Below are positions 9,229 to 16,389 of a stretch of DNA of 64,000 bases, in pieces. How positions within the stretch are numbered: the stretch's first letter is position 1; every line of letters starts with the position of its first letter. Location: the NCBI RefSeq assembly GCF_048060115.1, contig NZ_JBHMIM010000007.1:1-64000 (forward strand). The letters are read 5' to 3'. The notes beneath the pieces are model-generated. The model was not told the origin of the DNA. It ran no database searches and saw only the letters and a program-made list of their open reading frames with translations. A program made the position numbers and the translations under genes. Origin of the DNA: Micromonospora_E sp048060115. Lineage in GTDB: Bacteria > Actinomycetota > Actinomycetes > Mycobacteriales > Micromonosporaceae.

Positions 9229-9268
9229 CCAGCCGGTGCCGGGCCATCGACCGTTCGGTGCCGGCTGG
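9229..9268 (+). terminator. Hairpin terminator after the paired repeat genes
   Basis: The arms CCAGCCGGTGCCG (9229-9241) and CGGTGCCGGCTGG (9256-9268) pair over 13 positions in RNA, two of them G-U, with a 14-base loop. It sits 16 bases after the stop at 9212 and just before Zur-like box 3, marking a unit boundary. Confidence 0.5.
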
Positions 9269-9283
9269 ATACCTAAAGCGATA

Positions 9284-9301
9284 TGAGAACGGTTATCGTT
9301 T
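9284..9301. promoter_or_regulatory. Zur-like box 3 (before the ABC transporter operon)
   Basis: TGAGAACGGTTATCGTTT has the AACG-N5-CGTT core and lies 49 bases before the GTG at 9351 of the binding lipoprotein gene. It would control the five-kilobase transporter operon. Confidence 0.7.
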
Positions 9302-9350
9302 GCGTGGTACGGTGCTGCTCGCGAGGTCGTCGAAGAGGGGTTGGTGCAGC

Positions 9351-10928
9351 GTGCGCGGCGTACGGTGGCTCGTCGGGCCGACCCTGCTGGCCGCCAGCCT
9401 GACCGGCTGCGCAGCCCCACCGGCGCTCAGTGCCGACGACGACCGCATCCAGGTCGTCACCACCACCGGCATCCTGCGTGACCTGGTCGACAACGTCGGC
9501 GGGGACCGGGTCGTGGCCACCTCACTCGTCCCGGACGGCGCAGACCCGCACGCCTACGAGCCGTCGCTGCGTGACGTGCGCGACGTCGTCTACGCCGACG
9601 TCGCCTTCAGCAACTACCTGCTGCTGGAGGAGCACGCCATCATCAAGGCACTCGACGCCAACCTGCCCGACAGCGTGCCGAACATCTCGCTCGCCGAAGG
9701 CGCGGTCAAGTACGCCGCCGAGATCATCCCGCTGGTGGAGAACGTCGCGCTGGACACCATCTGGCTCGGCATGCGGGTACGCGGCACCGGTGCCAGCTAC
9801 GGCGCCGACCGAGCCTCCGACATCCTGCTACAGGGCACCACGGTGACCGGCCCCGGCGCGATGACCGCATACCTCACCGAGTCGTTCGGCAACCCGGCCA
9901 TCTACCTCGACTCGTCCGACGGCTTCGAAGCCGCCACCGGCTACCGGGACGACACCGCGACCCTGCCCCCCGACGCGCACACCCACATGAGCTGGGCGTT
10001 CACCGAGCCCGGCGTCTACCGGCTGACCATGGCGGCGCAACTCGCGGTCACCCCCGACACCCGGCCGGTCAGCCTCGGCGAGCAGACCTTCACCTTCGCC
10101 GTCGGGGTCGACCCGCACAGCGTGCCGGGCATGTCCGGCGCCACCGTGCTGCGCGGTGGCCACGCCGACGTGACCGTCGACCTCGACGCCGCCGCGCGCG
10201 GCGAGTCCCCGCTCTACCTGCTCGCCGACCCGCACGGCAGCGGCGACGTCCACCAGCACGTGCACGACCCCGCGGACACCGTCATCGAGGTGCCGAACAA
10301 GGCGCTCGCCCAGGTGCCGGCGGGGCCCGCGTTCCGGTTCCTCGGCCGGCCCGGCACCGAGATCCACCAACTGCCGCAGGCGGTGCTCGGCAGGCACGTG
10401 CACGGGGAGATCGACCCGCACCTGTGGCAGAACGTCCGCAATGTCATCTCCTACACCGAACTGATCCGGGACACCCTGATCGGCGTCGACCCGGCCGGGG
10501 CCGTCGAGTACCGGGAGCGGGCCACCGCGTACATCGGAGAGCTGTCGGCGCTCGACGACTACGTCCGGGACACAATCGCCCAGATCCCGCCCGGTCGTCG
10601 GCATCTGATCACCACGCATGACGCGTTCGGCTACCTCGGTGCCGCGTACGAGGTGCAGATCTCCGGCTTCGTCACCCCGCACCCGGCCGCCGAGCCGAGC
10701 CTGGCCGACCGGCGTCGGCTCACCGAGACGATCCGCAACCTGCGGGTGCCGGCGGTGTTCCTGGAGCCCAACCTGCGGTCCCGGTCGTCGACGCTGACCG
10801 AACTGGCTGACGACCTCGACGTACGGGTCTGCGAGATCTACGGCGACACCTTCGACGACCGGGTGACCAACTACGTCCAGATGATGCGGTTCAACGCCGA
10901 GTCGCTCCGGGACTGCCTGGCACCATGA
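9351..10928 (+). CDS. Anchored-repeat ABC transporter, zinc-binding lipoprotein with inserted repeat
   Basis: The substrate-binding component of a ZnuA/TroA-type importer, 525 residues, lipid-anchored at Cys20 (lipobox LTGC). The N-terminal lobe (30-120) has IQVVTTTGILRDLV and the metal-ligand block GADPHAYEPS with His67. The C-terminal lobe (350-525) has EIDPHLWQN with His357, TTHDAFGYLG with His423 and a late acidic site IYGDTFDD. Between the lobes lie about 220 residues of choice-of-anchor M sequence, apparently in permuted order (second half at about 135-250, first half at about 263-343). The insert replaces the His-rich loop of ordinary ZnuA. It matches my memory of family TIGR03772. The GTG start follows GAGGGG. 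It is the first gene of the transporter operon. Confidence 0.9.
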   Translation: MRGVRWLVGPTLLAASLTGCAAPPALSADDDRIQVVTTTGILRDLVDNVGGDRVVATSLVPDGADPHAYEPSLRDVRDVVYADVAFSNYLLLEEHAIIKALDANLPDSVPNISLAEGAVKYAAEIIPLVENVALDTIWLGMRVRGTGASYGADRASDILLQGTTVTGPGAMTAYLTESFGNPAIYLDSSDGFEAATGYRDDTATLPPDAHTHMSWAFTEPGVYRLTMAAQLAVTPDTRPVSLGEQTFTFAVGVDPHSVPGMSGATVLRGGHADVTVDLDAAARGESPLYLLADPHGSGDVHQHVHDPADTVIEVPNKALAQVPAGPAFRFLGRPGTEIHQLPQAVLGRHVHGEIDPHLWQNVRNVISYTELIRDTLIGVDPAGAVEYRERATAYIGELSALDDYVRDTIAQIPPGRRHLITTHDAFGYLGAAYEVQISGFVTPHPAAEPSLADRRRLTETIRNLRVPAVFLEPNLRSRSSTLTELADDLDVRVCEIYGDTFDDRVTNYVQMMRFNAESLRDCLAP

Positions 10929-10938
10929 GGAGGCATCA

Positions 10939-11871
10939 GTGAAGTCAATCGGCCTGTCGGTGGCCGTGTCCGCGCTGCTCGCGATGACGCTGGCGGCTCA
11001 ACCCGGCTCGGCTGACCCGGCGTTGAACCAGCCTGACCCGGCGTTGGATCAGTCGATCGCGCCGGATCAGCCGGTAGCCGACGAACCGGCGGTGCTCGCC
11101 GCCGGCCACGTCGACCTCGGGCCGCGCTACGTAGACGACGAGTGGACCCTGCTGATCCACGACGACGCGGCACAGCCGGTGTGGCGGGACCCGGACCGGA
11201 CCGTGCTGCGGGTCACCGACGCCGCGCTGCAGACCGTCCCGGACGACCCGGTGTACGGCTTCCTCGGCGTGCCGGCCGGCACCCAGGTGCACGTGGTACC
11301 GCAGGTGCAGCACCCCGACGTGGTGTGGGTCGGCTGGAACACCCAGGACCCCCGGGTGATGCAGACGATCGACCGTGGCGTGACCCTGGAACTGGCCGAT
11401 GTGGACGGGCCGGGCGAGGTGACCATGTACCTGCAGGCCGGCACGTTCAGCGAGCCGCAGGTGCTGTGGCGTTCCACCGAGCAGCCCGGCCAGCCGATGT
11501 GGGTGGAGGTCAACACCCACACCCACGCCAACTGGGTGTTCACCGCGCCCGGGGTGTACCTGGTCGCGGTGCGGGTCAGCGCCGACCTGGTCGGCGGCGA
11601 ACAGGTCACCGCCACCCGGCATCTGCGGTTCGCCGTCGGCGACGCCACCAGCACCGACGACGCGCTCGCCGCCCAACCCGGCGAGGTCGCGGCCGTGGCG
11701 CCGACCGCCGGGCCGGACGACGATGGCCCAGGCGGCACCGGCGGCACCGGGCCGTGGCTGGTCGTCGGCCTGGTGGTGGTCGCCCTCGGCCTGGCCGTCG
11801 CGCTGATCGTCGTGGTGCTGCGCGGCCGGGCGGTACGCCGCCGCGTGGAGCAGGAGCGTACGCAGCCGTGA
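10939..11871 (+). CDS. Membrane-anchored choice-of-anchor M repeat protein
   Basis: A 310-residue exported protein of the ABC-transporter-associated repeat type (as in TIGR03773). It has a signal peptide (1-25), a Pro/Asp-rich spacer, and one repeat with AGHVDLGPRYV, HDDAAQPVWRDPDRT, YGFLG, VVPQ, VVWVGWNTQDP, VDGPGEVTMYL and NTHTHANWVFTAPGVYLV. A Gly/Asp-rich linker, one transmembrane helix near 272-294 and a basic cytoplasmic tail (RGRAVRRR) follow. The repeat therefore sits outside the membrane close to the importer. GAGGAGG lies five bases before the GTG start. It starts 10 bases after the lipoprotein gene and overlaps the ATPase gene by four bases (GTGA). Confidence 0.87.
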   Translation: MKSIGLSVAVSALLAMTLAAQPGSADPALNQPDPALDQSIAPDQPVADEPAVLAAGHVDLGPRYVDDEWTLLIHDDAAQPVWRDPDRTVLRVTDAALQTVPDDPVYGFLGVPAGTQVHVVPQVQHPDVVWVGWNTQDPRVMQTIDRGVTLELADVDGPGEVTMYLQAGTFSEPQVLWRSTEQPGQPMWVEVNTHTHANWVFTAPGVYLVAVRVSADLVGGEQVTATRHLRFAVGDATSTDDALAAQPGEVAAVAPTAGPDDDGPGGTGGTGPWLVVGLVVVALGLAVALIVVVLRGRAVRRRVEQERTQP

Positions 11872-12611
11872 CCGCGCTCGCCGTACACGATCTCGATGTC
11901 GACCTCGGCGGCCGGCCGGTGCTGCGCGACATCCGGCTGCACGTCGACCCGGGTGAACTGGTCGGGCTGATCGGACCGAACGGTGCCGGCAAGACCACCC
12001 TGCTGCGGGCGGTGCTCGGGTTGATCCGAACTCGGTCGGGTCGGGTGCTGGTCGACGGAGTGCCGAGTCGACCGGGTCGCTCGGCAATCGGATATGTGCC
12101 GCAGCGGCACGAGTTCGCCTGGGACTTCCCGATCTCGGTGGAGCAGACGGTGCTCAGTGGCCGTACCGGTCGGATCGGCCTGCTGTGCCGCCCTGGGGTG
12201 GCCGACTGGCGGGCCAGCGCCGAGGCGATCGACCGGGTACGCCTGGGGGATCTGCGCCGCCGGCCGGTCGCCGAGTTGTCCGGTGGCCAGCGCCAGCGGG
12301 TGCTGGTGGCCCGGGCGCTCGCCCTGGAGCCGACGTTGCTGCTACTCGACGAGCCGTTCACCGGGCTGGACCTGCCGACCCAGGAGTTGCTCGGTGAGCT
12401 GTTCGCCGGGCTGGCGGCCGAGGGGAAGGCGCTGCTGATGACCACCCACGACCTGATCGGGGCGATGGATGCCTGTTCCCGGCTGGTGCTGCTGAACCAG
12501 CGGGTGATCGCCGAAGGCAAGCCGGATGAGCTGCGGGATCCGCAGCTGTGGATGCGTGCCTTCGGGGTCAGTGAGCGGTCGCCGTTGCTGCGGATCGTCG
12601 GGGCCGGCTGA
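11868..12611 (+). CDS. Anchored-repeat ABC transporter, ATP-binding subunit
   Basis: The ATPase of the zinc-type importer, about 247 residues from GTG 11868, which overlaps the preceding stop as GTGA. Walker A GPNGAGKTT lies near 37, the signature LSGGQRQR near 139, Walker B LLLLDEPFTGLD near 158 and the switch His in TTHD near 192. These match ZnuC/MntB-type subunits. The tight overlaps with the repeat protein upstream and the permease downstream (TGATG) imply translational coupling and equal dosage. The metal specificity comes from gene context rather than from this subunit. Confidence 0.93.
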   Translation: MTALAVHDLDVDLGGRPVLRDIRLHVDPGELVGLIGPNGAGKTTLLRAVLGLIRTRSGRVLVDGVPSRPGRSAIGYVPQRHEFAWDFPISVEQTVLSGRTGRIGLLCRPGVADWRASAEAIDRVRLGDLRRRPVAELSGGQRQRVLVARALALEPTLLLLDEPFTGLDLPTQELLGELFAGLAAEGKALLMTTHDLIGAMDACSRLVLLNQRVIAEGKPDELRDPQLWMRAFGVSERSPLLRIVGAG

Positions 12612-13561
12612 TGCCGATCACCGACTTCCTCACCGATCTGTTCAACCCTGATCTCGCCTTCCTGCCGAAGGCGTTGCTGATCGCCGTCATGTCCAGTGTG
12701 GTCTGCGGAGTGGTCGGCTGCTATGTGGTGCTGCGCGGGATGGCGTTCATCGGCGACGCGGTGGCGCATGCCGTGTTCCCGGGGTTGGCGGTCGCCTTCG
12801 TGCTGCAGGGCAGCCTGGTGCTGGGCGGTGCGGTCGCCGGGATCGTGACCGCGTTGCTGATCGCGGTCTTCGCCCAGCATCGGCGGGTCAAGGAGGACTC
12901 GCTGATCGGGGTCTTCTTCGTGGCGGCGTTCGCGCTCGGCATCGTGATCATCTCCCGGGCGCCCGGGTACGCCGGGTCGCTGCAGCAGTTCCTGTTCGGC
13001 TCGATCACCGGCATCCCGGACCGGGATCTCTACACGGTCGGGTTCACCGGGCTGGCGATCCTGGCGGTGGTGTTCCTGCTGCACAAGGAGCTGGTCGCGG
13101 TCAGCCTGGACCGGGAGATGGCCCGCTCGGTCGGGCTGCCGGTGTTCTGGCTGGACATCGCGCTCTACGTACTGGTCACCCTCGCCGTGGTGATCTCGCT
13201 GCAGACGATCGGCAACATCCTCGTACTGGCGCTGTTGATCACGCCGCCGGCCGCGGCCCGGCTGCTCACCGACCGGCTCGGGTTGATGATGCTGCTCGCG
13301 CCGCTGATCGGTGGCGGATCCGCGCTGGTCGGGCTCTATCTGTCGTGGAGTTACGACCTGCCGGTGGGCGGGACGATCGTGCTGGTGGCGACCGCTGTGT
13401 TCCTGCTCGCCTGGGTCTTCGCGCCGCGACACGGCCTGCTGGCCCGCCGCTGGCGGGACCTGGCCGGTCGCCGACGCGGCCCGGCGGGCGCTCCGCGTCT
13501 CGTGGAGGAGTCGCAGGTCACAGCCGGTCCGGTAGAGGTGTCCGAACGGGCCATGGGTTAA
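12611..13561 (+). CDS. Anchored-repeat ABC transporter, permease subunit (ZnuB-like)
   Basis: The membrane channel of the importer, 316 residues with eight to nine predicted transmembrane segments in the ABC-3 (ZnuB/TroC/MntB) pattern. Family sequence includes VVCGVVGCYVVLRGMAFIGD near residue 35, AHAVFPGLA and the late segment NILVLALLITPPAAARLLTD. A charged cytoplasmic tail of about 45 residues follows the last helix. ATG 12611 overlaps the ATPase stop as TGATG. Its stop codon directly abuts Zur-like box 4, so the next repeat-protein gene has its own control. Confidence 0.92.
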   Translation: MPITDFLTDLFNPDLAFLPKALLIAVMSSVVCGVVGCYVVLRGMAFIGDAVAHAVFPGLAVAFVLQGSLVLGGAVAGIVTALLIAVFAQHRRVKEDSLIGVFFVAAFALGIVIISRAPGYAGSLQQFLFGSITGIPDRDLYTVGFTGLAILAVVFLLHKELVAVSLDREMARSVGLPVFWLDIALYVLVTLAVVISLQTIGNILVLALLITPPAAARLLTDRLGLMMLLAPLIGGGSALVGLYLSWSYDLPVGGTIVLVATAVFLLAWVFAPRHGLLARRWRDLAGRRRGPAGAPRLVEESQVTAGPVEVSERAMG

Positions 13562-13579
13562 TGGAAACGGTTTTCGTTA
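13562..13579. promoter_or_regulatory. Zur-like box 4 (before the WxL-like repeat protein)
   Basis: TGGAAACGGTTTTCGTTA has the AACG-N5-CGTT core and begins one base after the permease stop codon, 73 bases before ATG 13653. It is close to the family consensus, differing mainly at its third base. Confidence 0.72.
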
Positions 13580-13652
13580 TGGTCGAGCGGGGCTGCTGCC
13601 CTGACCACGGCCACGTCCCGCGCCACCCCCGGCGCGGGCGAGGGGAGGAAAC

Positions 13653-15122
13653 ATGAGAACAACAGGTGCCCGCGGCTTCGCGGCCCTGATCGGCGCGGCG
13701 GTGGTTGCCGGTGGCGTGCTGCTCGCGCCGACCGCCGCCGCCGCCCAGGAGAAGGTGGTGCTCGCCAAGGGCCACACCGACGCCGTAGACGTCCACTACC
13801 ACGACGGCGAGCTGTCCCTGGAGGTGCACGACGACACGGTCAGTCCGTCGGTAAGCCGGGATCCGGCCGACGTGATCTTCCAGGTGCTACCCGAGGCCGC
13901 GATGGCGGTGCCGGCCGACCCCCGGTTCGCCTTCCTCGGCCCGGCCGGATCCACGATCTGGCTGCTGCCGCTGACCCAGAACCAGGACCTGCTCTGGCCC
14001 GGCTGGAACACCACCACCCTCGGCGCCGGCACCTTCGCCGGTGACCAGATCCAGATCAGCCTCGTCGACGTCGCCGGCCCCGGCAACGTCTCGGTGTTCA
14101 CCCAGGACAGCTTCGGTAGCCCGCTGATGAAGTTCCGCAGCGACGACGGGCTGCCGGACACCATCGACGTGCCGATCCGCACCCACGCCCACGCCAACTG
14201 GGCGTTCAGCACCGAGGGTGACTACACGCTGACCTTCCAGGCCGACGCGACGCTGGCCAACGGCACCACGGTCAGCACCGGACCGGTCGACTACTCGTTC
14301 GTCGTCGGTGAACTCGGCGGCACCGGCCCGGAGACCGTGCTGACCGTCAGCGGCATGGCCGACGAGTACCAGCCGGGCGACACCGTCACCCTGCAGGCGG
14401 TGCAGACCCCGCAGACCGAGTTGGACCACTACCACTGGTTCAGCCGCTGCCCCGGCAGTGACGATTTCGCCATCATCTCCGGCGAGGCGGGTGCGACGTA
14501 CAGCTTCACCGCCACCCGCGAGCTCAACGCCTGCGAGTACCAGGCGAAGCTCTACGACGACAACCACACCGTCGTCGCCACCAGCGAAGAGGTCTGGCTC
14601 TGGGTGGCGTTCGCGCCGACCGACCCGGGCACCTCGCAGACCATCACCGCCACGATCGACCCGACCCAGGGTGCCCTGGTGATCAGCGTCGACCCGGACG
14701 ACCGCAGTGTCGTCCTGCCGCCGGCGCAGCTGTCCAGCGCCGGTGACACCTGGGAGAGCAGCGGCAGCTTGCGCCCGGTCACCGTCACCGACACCCGGGT
14801 CGGCACCCCCGGCTGGAGCGCCTCCGGTCAACTGCCGGACAACTTCACCGGGCCGGACGGCGCCACCTTCAGTTCCGGCTACCTCGGCTGGACTCCGCAG
14901 GTCGTCGACCAGTCCGCCGGCCAGGGCGTAGTCGCCGGACCGGTCGTCGCGCCGTACGTCGTCGGTGTCGGCGGCGGGCTCGGTGCCAGTGCCGTCCTCG
15001 GCTCGGCACCTACCGGCTCCGGCCGGGGCACCGCGACCCTCTCGGCCGGCCTGCGACTGAGCCTGCCGACCGAGACCGCACCCGGCACCTACACCGCGAC
15101 CCTCACCCTCACCGCGATCTGA
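13653..15122 (+). CDS. Choice-of-anchor M protein with Ig-like and WxL-like C-terminal domains
   Basis: A 489-residue exported protein. The signal peptide ends near AAAAQEK, and a repeat at about 38-215 shows KGHTDAVDVHYHDG, HDDTVSPSVSRDP, FAFLG, LLPLTQNQDLLWPGWNT and IRTHAHANWAF. A PKD/Ig-like module at about 225-320 contains two Cys (RCPGSD, LNACEY) that could form a disulfide. The C-terminal 160 residues resemble the WxL wall-binding domain: VTVTDTRVGTPGWSASG, SSGYLGWTPQVV and a closing TAPGTYTATLTLTAI. WxL domains attach non-covalently to peptidoglycan. The next gene encodes a DUF916 protein, the usual WxL partner. The ATG is preceded by GGGGAGGAA. The WxL call is by motif memory. Confidence 0.82.
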   Translation: MRTTGARGFAALIGAAVVAGGVLLAPTAAAAQEKVVLAKGHTDAVDVHYHDGELSLEVHDDTVSPSVSRDPADVIFQVLPEAAMAVPADPRFAFLGPAGSTIWLLPLTQNQDLLWPGWNTTTLGAGTFAGDQIQISLVDVAGPGNVSVFTQDSFGSPLMKFRSDDGLPDTIDVPIRTHAHANWAFSTEGDYTLTFQADATLANGTTVSTGPVDYSFVVGELGGTGPETVLTVSGMADEYQPGDTVTLQAVQTPQTELDHYHWFSRCPGSDDFAIISGEAGATYSFTATRELNACEYQAKLYDDNHTVVATSEEVWLWVAFAPTDPGTSQTITATIDPTQGALVISVDPDDRSVVLPPAQLSSAGDTWESSGSLRPVTVTDTRVGTPGWSASGQLPDNFTGPDGATFSSGYLGWTPQVVDQSAGQGVVAGPVVAPYVVGVGGGLGASAVLGSAPTGSGRGTATLSAGLRLSLPTETAPGTYTATLTLTAI

Positions 15123-15140
15123 CGATCGCGGCGAGAGGTC

Positions 15141-15179
15141 GGGCCGGGCGATGACACCGTGCCGGCCATCGCCCGGCCC
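15141..15179 (+). terminator. Hairpin between the WxL-like and DUF916 genes
   Basis: Perfect 13-bp arms GGGCCGGGCGATG (15141-15153) and CATCGCCCGGCCC (15167-15179) enclose a 13-base loop, followed by a pyrimidine-rich stretch. It may terminate or attenuate transcription before the DUF916 gene. It argues against a GTG start at 15159, which would lie inside the hairpin. Confidence 0.5.
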
Positions 15180-15212
15180 TTCCACCCCTTTCGTGAACGG
15201 ATCACCCCCCGC

Positions 15213-16364
15213 ATGCGTACGCCAGCAGCCCTGCTCGCCGGACTCCTGCTCGCCGGCATCGCGCTGACCGCGCCGGCCACCGGGCCGGCCACCGGGCCGG
15301 CCAACGCCGCAGCGCCGGTCCCGGTGACCGCGCCGGCGATCACCCCGGTCGCCGCGCAGTCGCTCACCTGGGGCGTGGCCCCGTCCAGCCCCGACGGCCC
15401 GAACGGACGCCCCGCGTTCGAGTACAAGCTCGACCCGGGAGCCACGCTCACCGACTACGTGGCGATCACCAACCACTCCGACCGGCCGATCACCCTCGAC
15501 GTGTACGCGAGCGACGCGTTCACCACCGAACAGGGCGGCTTCGACCTGCTGGCCGCGACCGAGGAACCGGTCGACGTGGGCTCCTGGATCACCTTCGAGA
15601 CCCGTACGCTCACCGTGCCGTCGACGTCGCGGCTGGATGTGCCGTTCACCATCGCCGTACCCGACAACGCGACACCCGGCGACCACCCGGGCGGGATCGT
15701 CGCCTCCCTCGCCGCCACCGGCACCGACGACGAGGGCAACCAGGTGTCGGTCGACCACCGGGTCGGCTCCCGGATCTATCTGCGGGTCACCGGCGAACTG
15801 CGACCGGTCCTCGACATCGTGGACCTGTCAGTGACCCACGACGGAAGCTGGCACCCGCTGCGCGGGGGTGTCGTCACCGCCAACTTCACCGTCCGCAACA
15901 CCGGCAACGTGCGACTGACCGGGCAACCGCAGCTCGCCGTCGACGGACCGTTCGGGCTGGCTCGGCGCAGCACCGTCGGTGACCAACTACCGGAGATCCT
16001 GCCCGGTGACAGCTACCGGACCAGTGTGCGCGTCGACGGCGTACCGCCGCTGGTGCGGCTCGGGGCCAGCCTGACCGTCGAGCCGGCTGCCGTCACCGAC
16101 GAGGTGCTCGACCCGGCACCGGCCGCTGTCACCGGCGAGGTCGACCTGTGGGCCGTGCCGTGGCCGCAACTCGTGATCCTGCTACTGATCGGCGCGGGCA
16201 CCTGGCTGACCATCGCTGGCCGCCGCCGGCGCCGCCGCCAGCAGGCAACGCAGCTCGAACGTGCCGTGGCCGCCGCCCGCGAAGCAGGCCGGGCAGAAGG
16301 CGCCGCGCGTGCAGAAGACGGCACAGCCGGTGCCGCGCCTCAGCCCGCCCGCACCACCGACTGA
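15213..16364 (+). CDS. DUF916 (WxL-interacting, peptidoglycan-binding) membrane protein
   Basis: A 383-residue exported, membrane-anchored protein. It has a signal peptide (ALLAGLLLAGIALTAPA), an Ala/Pro-rich spacer, and a DUF916-type domain at about 50-200 with LTWGVAPSSPDGPNGRPAFEY, the beta-rich DYVAITNHSDRPITLDVYAS and TPGDHPGGIVASL. A second beta domain follows (RNTGNVRLTG), then a transmembrane segment near 318-336, a basic stop-transfer (RRRRRR) and an Ala/Glu-rich cytoplasmic tail. In Firmicutes this family (WxLIP) binds peptidoglycan and WxL proteins, which fits the WxL-like gene just upstream. ATG 15213 is chosen because the signal peptide begins there. It is followed after 25 bases by the LPxTG repeat protein. 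Confidence 0.82.
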   Translation: MRTPAALLAGLLLAGIALTAPATGPATGPANAAAPVPVTAPAITPVAAQSLTWGVAPSSPDGPNGRPAFEYKLDPGATLTDYVAITNHSDRPITLDVYASDAFTTEQGGFDLLAATEEPVDVGSWITFETRTLTVPSTSRLDVPFTIAVPDNATPGDHPGGIVASLAATGTDDEGNQVSVDHRVGSRIYLRVTGELRPVLDIVDLSVTHDGSWHPLRGGVVTANFTVRNTGNVRLTGQPQLAVDGPFGLARRSTVGDQLPEILPGDSYRTSVRVDGVPPLVRLGASLTVEPAAVTDEVLDPAPAAVTGEVDLWAVPWPQLVILLLIGAGTWLTIAGRRRRRRQQATQLERAVAAAREAGRAEGAARAEDGTAGAAPQPARTTD

Positions 16365-16389
16365 GAGTCAATCCAGGGAGACAGGTCCA

